Shown piece after piece: positions 1 through 9,130 of a stretch of DNA of 64,000 bases (the stretch's first letter is position 1; each line of letters opens with the position of its first letter). The stretch comes from Chryseobacterium herbae (GTDB lineage Bacteria; Bacteroidota; Bacteroidia; Flavobacteriales; Weeksellaceae), in NCBI RefSeq assembly GCF_025154075.1, contig NZ_JAOAMU010000002.1:124001-188000 (forward strand). Direction: 5' to 3'. Under the pieces are notes generated by a model. It worked only from the letters and a program-made list of their open reading frames with translations. It ran no database searches and had not been told where the DNA came from. The position numbers were made by a program, and so were the translations under genes.

Positions 1-96
1 CTTGTCAGGCAGATCATTTCCGATGTAGTTCATTAAAAAAAGGATCACAAAAGTGATCACTGAAATGATAATATGATTTTTTCCGAACAGTTTCAT
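1..96 (-). CDS. N-terminal fragment of a small membrane protein (runs off the window)
   Basis: An ATG at 96 opens a frame that stays open to the window edge (32 codons seen). After the basic start MKLFGKNH comes a hydrophobic stretch, IIISVITFVILFLM, typical of a membrane helix. It begins 4 bases after the stop of the upstream beta-barrel gene on the same strand, so it is probably the last or next gene of that operon. The family cannot be named from this fragment. Confidence 0.55.
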   Translation of the reverse strand, partial: MKLFGKNHIIISVITFVILFLMNYIGNDLPDK

Positions 97-100
97 GCTG

Positions 101-724
101 TTATTTTAGTTTATAAGAGATCATCACACCACCTCTGTATGGCAAAAACTCTCCACTTTTGTTAAATTTCTGAGCCGATTCGTAACGTTGCCCGGTAGTT
201 TTGTCATATCCTTTATAGAAATCTTGGGATGTGCCTACTGTTGCATAAACATCAATATTCCATCGGTCTGATACTTTAAACTGGTAACCACCTGTAATAC
301 CTACGATCAATGAAACTCCTTTTTGATATAAATTTGATGAAACAAATACTTCGTCTTTGTCATTTATATAAGGAGCATCACTCCAGTAATTCCATTTTTG
401 AAGGACAAATGCTGAAGCTGCGATGTTGGCTCCTATATACCAACGGCTAAATGCTTCATTGAAATAGTATCTTCCTTCCAAGGAAAGAGAATAATATTGA
501 AGTTCATGTCCGGCAAAAGATTTCCATGGAGATACCAAAACGTCACCTTGTAATGTGTACTTCTGACTTATTTGTTTTTCCACACCTACATTAATTACTC
601 CAAGCGGAGCCAAAAGTGCGTTTCCTTTAATGTACAGACTTTTTTCCTGTTCTTGTTCCTGAGCGGTTAAAGCTCCTACAGAAAGGAGTGCGATAGACGT
701 CGTAAGAAATTTGTGTTTCAGCAT
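101..724 (-). CDS. Outer-membrane beta-barrel-like protein (DUF3575-like)
   Basis: A 207-residue exported protein. The signal peptide covers about residues 1-21 and ends in LTAQ. The rest is short amphipathic strands rich in Tyr and Gly, for example YYSLSLEGRYYFN and GVMISYKLK at the C-terminus, which is the pattern of a small outer-membrane barrel. It resembles the DUF3575 type of Bacteroidetes proteins, but this is a by-eye match. The start codon overlaps the stop of the thioredoxin-like gene (TAATG), so the two are translationally coupled. The substrate or role is unknown. Confidence 0.7.
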   Translation of the reverse strand: MLKHKFLTTSIALLSVGALTAQEQEQEKSLYIKGNALLAPLGVINVGVEKQISQKYTLQGDVLVSPWKSFAGHELQYYSLSLEGRYYFNEAFSRWYIGANIAASAFVLQKWNYWSDAPYINDKDEVFVSSNLYQKGVSLIVGITGGYQFKVSDRWNIDVYATVGTSQDFYKGYDKTTGQRYESAQKFNKSGEFLPYRGGVMISYKLK

Positions 725-1899
725 TATTTTATTTGTTTCAGTAATTCTTCTGCGAGTTTGGAGTCTTTACCTGTCTGAGTAGCCATATTTTTGGACATTT
801 CAGCGTAGTTTTGGGCCATTTCCTTGTTTCCGGTTAGGAAATAAAGCTTTGCAAGAATATAAGTGTTTTCCGGCGTTTCACCACGCATCACTGATTTCTC
901 AGCCCATTCTGAGGCTTTCTTTAATGATGCAGGATTTTTAATGTGGTCACCGAATACCCATGCCGCTCTAAGCAGTTCATTAGGTTCGAATGCATCGGAG
1001 TTTTTGTAATATTCCAACGCCGCTTTTTCAAATTCAGGGAAATTGGCATTTTGCTCGTAGTAACTGAGTTTCGTCTGGTTTAGTTTAGATTGAGCGAGTT
1101 GTTTTCCTACTAATGGCTCAGCCGTTTTCAAGAAATACTCCTCGTTGATTCTCTTATTTTTATCATCAATAGATTGCTCTACGATTTTTGAAAGCTTAAG
1201 TTGATTATCAAATTCGTTATAGGTTTCTTCGGGTAAATATTTGATGATATTCGCTTTTCTGGAGGTAAATGTACCGTAGTTTTTGTCTTCCGTAGACTTT
1301 ACAAAGAATAAAAGAAGGCCTATTTCTTCTTTAGAAATTTCTTCCGTTTTCTTTTTGTTTTCGAAATAGCGCTCTGAAGCTTTTTTGGCAAAATCATAAT
1401 CTGAAGAAGAGTTCAGCTTCATAATATTGGTAAGGAATTCAGGATCTTTTTCTCCTTTGGCAAAACGCTCTTTTAAAGAACCTTTTGAATTCCCTGGTGA
1501 ATTGATGTCTTGAGCCATAGCGACAAACATACTTTCCTCCATGTACCCGGTGTTTTGGGAAACAAGCTCACCTTCACCATTCAGGAAAAGGTAAGTAGGA
1601 TAGGAGCGGACTCCATATTTGGCTGCTATTTCTCTTCCTTCGCCTTTCTCCATATCGAATCTGGCATTCACAAAATTCGCATTGAAATAATCCCCGACAG
1701 ATTTTTTAGTAAATACGTTCTTTTCCATCATCTTGCATGGTCCGCACCATGTCGTATAAGCATCGACGAAAACCAGTTTTTTTTCTTTTTTTGCCTTTGC
1801 TATAACGTCTTTGAACGGTAATTCCTGAAACTGTATAGCTTCCTGAGCCATGATAACGGCAGAGCAGAAAACAAATACCCCGGAGATGATCTTCTTCAT
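724..1899 (-). CDS. Periplasmic thioredoxin-fold protein with WCGPC motif
   Basis: Encodes 391 residues starting at the ATG at 1899. An upstream in-frame extension to 2064 is rejected because the signal peptide begins at this ATG (MKKIISGVFVFCSAVIMAQ). The thioredoxin domain is at about residues 25-140, with the redox motif WCGPC near residue 51 and a cis-Pro segment (VRSYPTYLF). About 250 helical residues follow and end in a TPR-like stretch, as in Bacteroidetes DUF255/thioredoxin-family proteins. It probably reduces or isomerises disulfides in the periplasm. It is coupled to the downstream barrel gene. Confidence 0.85.
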   Translation of the reverse strand: MKKIISGVFVFCSAVIMAQEAIQFQELPFKDVIAKAKKEKKLVFVDAYTTWCGPCKMMEKNVFTKKSVGDYFNANFVNARFDMEKGEGREIAAKYGVRSYPTYLFLNGEGELVSQNTGYMEESMFVAMAQDINSPGNSKGSLKERFAKGEKDPEFLTNIMKLNSSSDYDFAKKASERYFENKKKTEEISKEEIGLLLFFVKSTEDKNYGTFTSRKANIIKYLPEETYNEFDNQLKLSKIVEQSIDDKNKRINEEYFLKTAEPLVGKQLAQSKLNQTKLSYYEQNANFPEFEKAALEYYKNSDAFEPNELLRAAWVFGDHIKNPASLKKASEWAEKSVMRGETPENTYILAKLYFLTGNKEMAQNYAEMSKNMATQTGKDSKLAEELLKQIK

Positions 1900-2071
1900 T
1901 TTCAAATTAGATTTGTAGGCGAAGATAGTTATTTTCCAAATTGTAGACGACGATTTTATGTCCGAAGGCTCTATATTAACGAATTTTAAGACAGCCGGGA
2001 TGTCCTTAAAATAAAATAAACAGGCCGAAACCTGTTTATTATATTTTCTTACTTTTAAAATCAAAAGCTCA

Positions 2072-2767
2072 TTAAGAAACAGCTTCCACCGCTTCTTTGA
2101 TCAGTTCTGTGATTTCCTTTGGATGCGTAGCCAATGAAGCATGACTGGCATCAAGATGGATGATTTTCTTAGCGTTCATTCTTTCTGCCATTTCCTGTTC
2201 CGTAGCAGGTGGGATCATTCTGTCATTGTCAGAAACCTGGTACCAGCTTGGTTTTGTTTTCCATGCGGGTTCTCCGGCTTCAGCAGCGAAAATACTTCCG
2301 TGAATTGGTTTTTGAGATAAAGACATCACCACTGAGTCTTCAGGATTTAGGTCCTGAGCAAAACTTTCATGGAATTTGTCATATTTAATCCATAGAAATC
2401 CTTTTTCGTCTGGAACGATATTAGCTCCTCCAGCTGGCTGTTCTCTACGTCCAAAGATGCCTCCTAAACTTTCTCCTTTATCAGGTGCAAAAGCAGCAAC
2501 ATAAACCAATCCTACTACTTTATCATGATTTCCGGCTCCTGAAATAACAGCGCCACCATAAGAATGTCCTACCAAAAGAACTTTTCCTTCCTGTAAATCA
2601 ATCAGGTCTTTTGTTTTCTGAATATCCTCATCCATAGAAGTCAATGGATTCTGAACACTTCGTACTTTGTAGCCTTCGCTGTGAAGATTTTCAATAACGT
2701 GTCTCCAGTGAGATCCGTCTCCCCAAGCTCCGTGAACTAAAATGATTGTTACATTTTTGTTTTCCAT
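2072..2767 (-). CDS. Alpha/beta hydrolase (esterase-like)
   Basis: A 231-residue cytoplasmic hydrolase. It has the oxyanion-region motif VHGAWGDGSHW near residues 11-21, the nucleophile elbow GHSYGG with Ser69, an acid candidate in SDNDRMIPP (Asp180 or Asp182) and His209 in DASHASL. The pattern fits the plant-esterase-like (EstC, hydroxynitrile-lyase-like) branch. The ATG at 2767 is chosen over an in-frame GTG at 2794, because the GTG lies inside a good -7 promoter box. A Crp/Fnr-type regulator is encoded just upstream on the same strand and may control it. The substrate is unknown. Confidence 0.85.
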   Translation of the reverse strand: MENKNVTIILVHGAWGDGSHWRHVIENLHSEGYKVRSVQNPLTSMDEDIQKTKDLIDLQEGKVLLVGHSYGGAVISGAGNHDKVVGLVYVAAFAPDKGESLGGIFGRREQPAGGANIVPDEKGFLWIKYDKFHESFAQDLNPEDSVVMSLSQKPIHGSIFAAEAGEPAWKTKPSWYQVSDNDRMIPPATEQEMAERMNAKKIIHLDASHASLATHPKEITELIKEAVEAVS

Positions 2768-2793
2768 ATTTTTATTCTTTACATTTTGTATCA

Positions 2794-2801
2794 CAAATTT
2801 A
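2794..2801 (-). promoter_or_regulatory. -7 promoter box for the 2.1 kb hydrolase gene
   Basis: Read on the minus strand this is TAAATTTG, a perfect match to the Bacteroidetes -7 element TAnnTTTG, 26 bases before the chosen ATG. No clear TTG -33 element is seen at the usual spacing, so the assignment rests on the -7 box and its position. Confidence 0.5.
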
Positions 2802-2833
2802 GGAGTATACTTTCTAAAAAATGTTCACTTTAG

Positions 2834-3418
2834 TTAACGTTTTAAAGTTCTGTTTCGGATTCTGCTTAATGATTGAGGTTTTACTCCGAGATAACTTGCA
2901 ATGTGCTTCTGGGCCACCAATTGAAAGATTTTTGGATTTTCAGTCAATAGATTGTTATACCGTCTTTCAGGAGAATAATAGAGGAGTTCTTCGATTCTTT
3001 TTTTCGCATTCAGATAAATCACTTCTGTCATTTTTCTTCCGAATTCCTGCCAGTACGCATCCTTTTTATAAAGCTTCTGAAGATCATCTTTATGCAGCAA
3101 CAGAACTTCTGAATCTTTAACCGCTTTGATATTCATTTTGGATCTGGTATGACAAAGGATGCTTTCATAATCTGTGAAAAAATAATTGTCAAAATGAAAA
3201 TTGAAGTTCACATCCTCGCCGGCTTCATTAATATAGAATGTTCTCATAAAACCGGTTTTGAGAAAGCCCAGATACTGGCATTCTTCACCTTCTTTCAGGA
3301 AAAAATCAGTTTTTCTGTAAACAGTTTCACGTAAATAGCTGCAGAATTCTTCATAGTGTTCTTCGTCCACCAGAAACAGCGGGCCGTATTTAGAATATTC
3401 GTTCAGAATGTTTTTCAT
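2834..3418 (-). CDS. Crp/Fnr-family transcriptional regulator
   Basis: A 194-residue regulator. The cyclic-nucleotide-binding-like beta roll spans about residues 25-115, including the characteristic KEGEECQYLGFLKTGFMR segment. A C-terminal helix-turn-helix (about 160-190) reads HIASYLGVKPQSLSRIR. The classical cAMP-binding phosphate cassette is not obvious, as in most Bacteroidetes members, so the ligand is unknown. It lies directly upstream of the hydrolase gene on the same strand. That gene seems to have its own promoter, which this protein may regulate. Confidence 0.88.
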   Translation of the reverse strand: MKNILNEYSKYGPLFLVDEEHYEEFCSYLRETVYRKTDFFLKEGEECQYLGFLKTGFMRTFYINEAGEDVNFNFHFDNYFFTDYESILCHTRSKMNIKAVKDSEVLLLHKDDLQKLYKKDAYWQEFGRKMTEVIYLNAKKRIEELLYYSPERRYNNLLTENPKIFQLVAQKHIASYLGVKPQSLSRIRNRTLKR

Positions 3419-3544
3419 ATTGTAAAGGCATGGGTAATGATATGCTTAATGATTTTAATAAAAACCAACATACTTCAGAACTAAATTATTAAAAACTAAA
3501 TAAAAATCAGGATAAATGGATGAATTAATAGAAAATAATAGAGT

Positions 3545-3730
3545 GATTGGTCAATGGTGAATTGTCAATGGTGAATTTTACTTGCGGTCCATCCTCCAAT
3601 TGACTATTGACTTGCAAAGCAAAATTGACAATTCACATTAAAGTTTTTGTGAATGGTAAATCGTCAATGGTGAATTTTACTGGTAGTTGATCATTAACTA
3701 TTGACTTGCGGAGCAAAATTGACAATTCAC
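3545..3730. repeat. Two tandem copies of a dispersed hairpin repeat (family A)
   Basis: Two imperfect copies sit in the 411-base gap between the divergent regulator genes. Each contains TCAATGGTGAATTTTAC and ends in ATTGACTTGC-rr-AGCAAAATTGAC followed by AATTCAC (cores 3606-3629 and 3700-3723). The left and right parts are complementary (GTGAATTGTCAAT against ATTGACAATTCAC), so each copy can fold into a hairpin. Two more copies lie at 42.6-42.8 kb. The rest of the gap (3419-3544, 3731-3829) shows nothing I can name. Confidence 0.75.
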
Positions 3731-3829
3731 ATTAAAATGTCCTGTGAATGAATTTGCTTTAAAATAATATCTATTTTTACCGTGACACTATTAATCATAT
3801 TTCACTTAATAAAATATTGAAGCTTTCCT

Positions 3830-4951
3830 ATGCTTTTCCTGTCCGGAGTTTTTCTAGCCTTCTTTTTAGCTTTTCTTTTAATCACCAAAAGAAATAAAAG
3901 TACTGCAGATTTTCTGCTGTCAGCATGGCTTTTGGCAATCGGACTGAATCTGGCAGGGCATTATATGCTTCTCACCAATCAGTATACGCTCTATCCGTCG
4001 TTTATATTTTTTGGATTTTCACTTCCCTTGGTGTATGGTCCGTTTTTATACCTCTATATCAAAAGACAGACCTCTCCCGACCCGTTTTCGTGGAAATACC
4101 TGCTGCATTTTGTGCCGCTTTTGGTATGTAATCTTTTATTTCTGTCATTTTACATGGCTCCCTTTGAAGAACGCGTGGAAATATTCGGACATCACGGAAG
4201 GGAATATAAGACGGAAATGTTTTTGAAACTGTATTCCATTTATCTTTCAGGGATTGTTTACGTCGTTCTTTCGTTCTCGGCTCTGTATCGATTCAGAAAA
4301 AATATGGTTCAGCACTTTTCCAACACGGAGAAAATCAATTTTAAGTGGCTGCTGTATCTGATTATTTGGATTGCAGTGATCTGGGGACTGGTTCTTTTTA
4401 CTGAGCAGGTGAATGTTATTTATGGAGCAGTAACCATATTCATCCTTTGGCTGGGGTATTTTGGGATCAAGCAGGTTCAGGTGTTTAATCAGTCGACATC
4501 TGTTTTAGCAGGTAATCCTGTAAATTCAGACCTTATTTTTGAAAATAATAATGAAGAAGAACCGCTGGTTCTAGTTGAAAAGAAATATCAGAAATCAACC
4601 TTGACAGAAGAAAACATTGATGATATTCACTTAAGGTTAATGAATCTTCTGGATGATGAAAAACCATTTATTAATCCCAACCTTACATTGAATGAACTTT
4701 CCACAATGTTGAATATCCATCCGAATTATCTTTCACAAGTCATCAATTCTAAAGAAGGGAAAAACTTCTATGAACTGATCAATGAAAAAAGGATAGAGGA
4801 ATTCTTAAACAGGATTTCAAAACCTGAAAGCAGGCAGTATACATTACTTTCCATCGCTTTTGAATGCGGGTTTAATTCCAAAACATCTTTCAACCGGAAT
4901 TTCAAAAAATATACGGGAGTTACTCCCAGTGAGTATCAGAAAACTCCATGA
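3830..4951 (+). CDS. Membrane-bound AraC-family regulator
   Basis: A 373-residue protein. The first ~215 residues hold about seven hydrophobic helices. A cytoplasmic linker follows (about 216-265), then an AraC-type DNA-binding domain at about 268-373 with two helix-turn-helices; the second carries FECGFNSKTSFNRNFKKYTGVTPS (seen in parts). This 7TM-AraC architecture is common in Bacteroidetes and suggests signal sensing at the membrane coupled directly to transcription. It is followed at 157 bases by a hydrolase/outer-membrane protein gene pair, which are plausible targets. Confidence 0.88.
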   Translation: MLFLSGVFLAFFLAFLLITKRNKSTADFLLSAWLLAIGLNLAGHYMLLTNQYTLYPSFIFFGFSLPLVYGPFLYLYIKRQTSPDPFSWKYLLHFVPLLVCNLLFLSFYMAPFEERVEIFGHHGREYKTEMFLKLYSIYLSGIVYVVLSFSALYRFRKNMVQHFSNTEKINFKWLLYLIIWIAVIWGLVLFTEQVNVIYGAVTIFILWLGYFGIKQVQVFNQSTSVLAGNPVNSDLIFENNNEEEPLVLVEKKYQKSTLTEENIDDIHLRLMNLLDDEKPFINPNLTLNELSTMLNIHPNYLSQVINSKEGKNFYELINEKRIEEFLNRISKPESRQYTLLSIAFECGFNSKTSFNRNFKKYTGVTPSEYQKTP

Positions 4952-5108
4952 TCTCAGGTTTCAACTTTCAGGGGAAAGGTTTCATGTTTCATAAGTATTT
5001 TTAAATCAAAATCTTACATAGTTGTTTTAATGTGTCTCAACTTTCCTGTTGGGGCGATTGGCTGTGGGGAATGATGAATCTTTGCATCATAATTTTAAAC
5101 CCTAAAGT

Positions 5109-6128
5109 ATGACAGCTTTTAAGAAAAGGAACGCCGTTCTGGCAACCTTCACCATTTTTACTTTATTATTTTCCTGTACCGATGGACGTACCATTGACGG
5201 CCCTGGAAATCTGGTTCCCAAAACAGTGGATCAGGATTCTTCACTCCCATCAATATATGCTAATGGTGCGATGCTTCATTCCGAGGCTTTCGGCCCTGAA
5301 AACGGGACGATTGTTATTGCACTTCATGGCGGTCCCGGAGGAGATTATCGGTATCTTCTCAATGGAAAAGATCTCGCTGCGGAAGGTTTCCGTGTAGTAT
5401 TTTATGATCAGAGAGGCTCAGGACTTTCCCAGCGGTTTTCCAAGAAGTCTTATACATCTCTGGGAGCGGGAGCAATGGATTTGATTTATAATGAATTGCA
5501 CGCGGTCATTGCCCATTACCGCAAAACTCCCGGGCAGAAAGTGGTTCTTTTCGGGCATTCCTGGGGAGCGATACTGGCTTCCGGATACGCCGGGAAATAT
5601 CCGGACGATATTCAGGGACTTATTTTATGCGAGCCAGGCGGACTTAAATGGAATGATATCGAAGATTATGTGAAAGAATCCAGATCGTTCAAGCTTTGGA
5701 GTGAGATTCTCAATGATGCAGCTTATATGGATCAGTTTATTTCAGGAAAAGAAGATCAGCATGAGATCCTGGATTATAAAATGTCAATGCTTGCCTCTAA
5801 AAATGATATTACGGGAGAAGGAGATTTTGATTCCAGTATGAGCTGGAGAAGCGGTGCTGTGATTATGGATGCGCTTTTTGATATCGGTGAGCAATATAAT
5901 ATTGATTTTTCCCAAGGGATTCAAAATTACAACGGACCTGTGTTGTTCTTTTACAGTGAAAGAAACAAAGCCTATCCGGATTCCTGGGCTCAAAAAATCA
6001 CGGCAAGTTATCATAATCCTTCTGTTGTCAAAGTATCAGGAGTAGGTCATGACGGGATTGTTACTAATTCTACTGCCTGGAGCAATCAGACAAAACCGAA
6101 AATAATTAACATGATTAATGGTCTTTAA
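5109..6128 (+). CDS. Lipoprotein alpha/beta hydrolase, proline iminopeptidase-like
   Basis: A 339-residue lipoprotein with lipobox LLFSC (Cys23). The hydrolase core has HGGPGG at 73-78 and DQRGSG at 100-105, both hallmarks of the prolyl aminopeptidase subfamily. The nucleophile elbow is GHSWG (Ser151), and the catalytic His lies in GVGHDG near residue 314. It should act at the cell envelope on small peptides or esters, but the exact substrate is unknown. The next gene starts 10 bases downstream, so the two likely form an operon. Confidence 0.85.
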   Translation: MTAFKKRNAVLATFTIFTLLFSCTDGRTIDGPGNLVPKTVDQDSSLPSIYANGAMLHSEAFGPENGTIVIALHGGPGGDYRYLLNGKDLAAEGFRVVFYDQRGSGLSQRFSKKSYTSLGAGAMDLIYNELHAVIAHYRKTPGQKVVLFGHSWGAILASGYAGKYPDDIQGLILCEPGGLKWNDIEDYVKESRSFKLWSEILNDAAYMDQFISGKEDQHEILDYKMSMLASKNDITGEGDFDSSMSWRSGAVIMDALFDIGEQYNIDFSQGIQNYNGPVLFFYSERNKAYPDSWAQKITASYHNPSVVKVSGVGHDGIVTNSTAWSNQTKPKIINMINGL

Positions 6129-6138
6129 TACAACACAA

Positions 6139-6807
6139 ATGAAAAATACGATATATAAAACAGCCCTTTTTTTGGGATTGATGCTGAATACTGTAAATGC
6201 GCAGGTCATCAATTGGGGGAATACTGGCAAAGAAAAGCATATCCTCAATGCCAATATTGGAGCTGAATACGGAGTAGTTTTCGGTCTTGGTTATAGCTAT
6301 AAACTGAATGATAAACTGTTTCCGATGACGGTCGGTGCTGAATTTTCCATTCCTTCCGGGAATACACTTTTGGATGATTATAAAGCAAAGGCCGGAGCCA
6401 ATGTAAGATGGATCAAGGTTCACGACTTTCAGTTTTCCACAAGAGTTCAGGGTGTTTTCAGACGGTTTGAAAATGAAAATGCAGCCATAGCGAATTTCGG
6501 ACTGGATATGGCCGGAGTCATAGGATATTACAGACCCAGATGGTTTGGTGGAGTGGAAGTGGGATTCGATAAAGCGATCGTTACTCATTTTAAGCATTCC
6601 GAGCATTACAAAGAAATTTATCCTGAAGTCAAAAACGGATGGTACGAACCGGCGACGGGTGGGAATTTTTACTACGGCGCCCAAGGAGGATATTCTTTCA
6701 GAAATCAGGATATCTATTTAAAATTCGGTAATATGGTTTCGCAGGATTTTAAAACCAAACCTTTGCTTCCTTTTTACGTTCAGATCGGATACAATTATAA
6801 ACTATAG
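6139..6807 (+). CDS. Exported beta-barrel-like hypothetical protein
   Basis: A 222-residue protein starting at the ATG at 6139. A slightly longer frame opening at 6118 overlaps the previous gene and would spoil the signal peptide MKNTIYKTALFLGLMLNTVNAQ (seen as two adjoining parts). Alternating hydrophobic and polar strands rich in Tyr, Phe and Gly, ending in VQIGYNYKL, suggest a small outer-membrane barrel. No specific family was recognised. It is probably co-transcribed with the lipoprotein hydrolase. Confidence 0.75.
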   Translation: MKNTIYKTALFLGLMLNTVNAQVINWGNTGKEKHILNANIGAEYGVVFGLGYSYKLNDKLFPMTVGAEFSIPSGNTLLDDYKAKAGANVRWIKVHDFQFSTRVQGVFRRFENENAAIANFGLDMAGVIGYYRPRWFGGVEVGFDKAIVTHFKHSEHYKEIYPEVKNGWYEPATGGNFYYGAQGGYSFRNQDIYLKFGNMVSQDFKTKPLLPFYVQIGYNYKL

Positions 6808-7154
6808 CACAAACTCACAAAAGGAGAACTGGGAAAAAATTGATGGACATGGCTTTTATTCAAAATATCAGACTTTATTTTGTGGGCATTTTTATGAGAT
6901 AACCCGGAAGTGTAACAGTTAGTGAATGCGAAGACTTTCTCTGAAATTGCAATAGATAATTATTAATCCGGAGCCTTAGTCGAATTTGAGCATGGTTCAT
7001 TTTTAAAATCATCAATCTAAAGCTACTTTGAGCTTGATTATCAGTCAATCGTAGTTTTACTACAATTTAAAAGATTTAATGAAAATTTAAAATAAGTAGT
7101 CTATTTTTTATCTAACTTAGGTGACATAATACCAAATAAAACGCACCAAATATT
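6808..7154. other. Intergenic region before the type VI cassette
   Basis: 347 AT-rich bases with no credible ORF. A near-consensus -7 box, TAACTTAG (one mismatch), lies just before vgrG at about 7114-7121 and may be the cassette promoter. No clear -33 element or terminator is visible. Confidence 0.4.
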
Positions 7155-9038
7155 ATGAAAAATACCTCAAATTCTGAGAAAGTTTCAGAAAACCATATTT
7201 CGGGGATCAACCGTGTGGTAAAACTGGAAATTGTGGTTGAGGGCAAGGCTGTCAATCACTTTAAGCACTTTCGTTTGCAACAGAGTGCAAGAAAGCACCA
7301 TGATTTCGAACTGGTATTAGCTTATGACTCTTTAGGCGAAGCACAAAATCACAACCTTGAACAGGCCCAAAAGTTTTTAGGAAAAAGAATCACCGTTGTT
7401 TTTAGATATAAAGATGCTGAAAATGAAAGCCCCGAAAGAACATTTGTGGGTCTCATTACCAAAGTGGCATTCAGCCAGGAAAAAATGAGTCTGGGAAATA
7501 TTGTCTTAAAAGGAAAAAGTCCCACTATTCTGATGGATTCTGCTCCACATACCCAAAGTTTCGGAGGAGATAAGGAGGTGAATACCAATATAATTGCCAA
7601 CCGAATTATCAATGAGACATTAGGGTCAAACAAATTTGATTTCAGGATAGATACCCAAAACAAAAGTTATATCAGTTACAGTTCACAATACAACGAAACC
7701 CATTACAATTACCTTACGCGGATTGCGGAAGCCTACGGAGAACAGTTTTATTATGACGGTGAAATCCTTCATTTCGGAAAGCTCCCCACTTCTGAAAAAC
7801 CTATCCTGCTGGTATATGGAAGCAATGTCAATGATGTGAATGTGGAGCTAAAAGCCGTTCACACCAAACCGGAATACTTTGGTTATAACAGCAGCAGCCA
7901 TACTAAAATGGTTGGCGTTGATGATCGTATAGAGCATTTAGGAGCACTATCTTCCAAAGCTTATGAACTGAATGACACTATTTTTACAACCCGGTCATTG
8001 ACGCCTACTCCTATCAATGCTAATATGTTCCGTGATGTGGATGATTCCCAAAAGAGTGCAAGGGGAAGCAAAGCGGTAGAGGTTTTCACCGTTTCGGGGC
8101 ATACAACAGTTCCGTTTCTGTATATCGGCTGTGTTGCAGATTTAGCCATGAGAAAGACTGACAGCAATGACACCTCGCATTTTACAACGCTTATGATTAC
8201 AGAGGTGAGTCACGAAGTGGATGCCAGAGGATATTATACAGGAAGCTTTGAAGCCATCGCTGAAGGGACCGGTTTTATGCCAAAACCTGATTTTGAAATG
8301 CCTAAAGCAGAGCCTCAGGTGGCCACCGTGATCTCCAATGTAGATCCATTGAATCAGGGCAGAATACAGGTCCGGTTTGACTGGCAGTTAAATGATACCA
8401 CCCACTTTATCAGAATGATGAGCCCTGATGCAGGCGGAACAGATGCCATAACGCAAAACAGAGGTTTTGTAGCTGTTCCTGAGATTGGCGATCAGGTCAT
8501 GGTGGGATTTGAATACCACAACCCCGATTTTCCATTTGCAATGGGTGGAATGTTTCATGGGCAGGTAGGTCTGGGCGGAGGAGTGAACAATCATTTGAAA
8601 TCTATACAGACGAGAAGTGGTATTAAGGTTTTAATGAATGATGCAGATAAAAGTGTAACCATAAAAGATCCTAGTGGAAATACATATTTTATGGATGGTC
8701 AGGGTAATATTAATGTTACTGCGCCGAAGAATATGACTTTTACAGCAGGGGAAGATATGCACATTTCAGTGGGACGAAATATGACTACTAAGATTGGGAA
8801 GGACAGCACCATGCATATTGGAAATGACCATACTGAATCTATTACAAAGAGATATACCCAAACATCTGAAAATAAAATCATTACCGTTAAGAAAGATCAA
8901 ACAGAAAGCACAGGTAATACATTTAAAAGTATTTCCGGAGAAGCCGATATACAGACATCTAAAGGCGATTTAAAACTAAGAGGATCATCATTGGCCGTAT
9001 TCCAGGGAGGAAAAGATGTTAAAGTAAGTAAAGGCTAA
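7155..9038 (+). CDS. vgrG: Type VI secretion spike protein VgrG (TssI)
   Basis: A 627-residue VgrG. The gp27-like part covers about 20-385, including the ETHYNYLTRIAEAYGEQFYY block (181-200). The gp5 OB-fold (about 388-470) reads PLNQGRIQVRFDW and later GDQVMVGFEY. A C-terminal beta-helix with repeated M/T-x-IG units (520-600) forms the needle. It trimerises at the tip of the Bacteroidetes (subtype iii) type VI system. No toxic domain is fused to the C-terminus, so cargo must bind separately. The next gene encodes the PAAR-like tip. No sheath or baseplate genes are in the window, so this is an orphan vgrG cassette. Confidence 0.93.
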   Translation: MKNTSNSEKVSENHISGINRVVKLEIVVEGKAVNHFKHFRLQQSARKHHDFELVLAYDSLGEAQNHNLEQAQKFLGKRITVVFRYKDAENESPERTFVGLITKVAFSQEKMSLGNIVLKGKSPTILMDSAPHTQSFGGDKEVNTNIIANRIINETLGSNKFDFRIDTQNKSYISYSSQYNETHYNYLTRIAEAYGEQFYYDGEILHFGKLPTSEKPILLVYGSNVNDVNVELKAVHTKPEYFGYNSSSHTKMVGVDDRIEHLGALSSKAYELNDTIFTTRSLTPTPINANMFRDVDDSQKSARGSKAVEVFTVSGHTTVPFLYIGCVADLAMRKTDSNDTSHFTTLMITEVSHEVDARGYYTGSFEAIAEGTGFMPKPDFEMPKAEPQVATVISNVDPLNQGRIQVRFDWQLNDTTHFIRMMSPDAGGTDAITQNRGFVAVPEIGDQVMVGFEYHNPDFPFAMGGMFHGQVGLGGGVNNHLKSIQTRSGIKVLMNDADKSVTIKDPSGNTYFMDGQGNINVTAPKNMTFTAGEDMHISVGRNMTTKIGKDSTMHIGNDHTESITKRYTQTSENKIITVKKDQTESTGNTFKSISGEADIQTSKGDLKLRGSSLAVFQGGKDVKVSKG

Positions 9039-9130
9039 ATTTATCACAGGTGATGAAAGTACATTTTCATTTGTTGGCGACGAATGTGATTCCGATCTCA
9101 ACAATTGAATCAAATCCAAATTATTAACAC

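Noticed and set aside
1510..1821. Plus-strand 103-residue frame
   Set aside because: Antisense to the thioredoxin-fold gene, no family features.
2768..2794. GTG start at 2794 for the hydrolase gene
   Set aside because: The codon overlaps a perfect -7 promoter box, so it would not be transcribed; the ATG at 2767 fits.
6115..6684. Minus-strand 189-residue open frame
   Set aside because: Antisense to the exported protein gene at 6139-6807, which has a proper signal peptide; no motif in the antisense frame.
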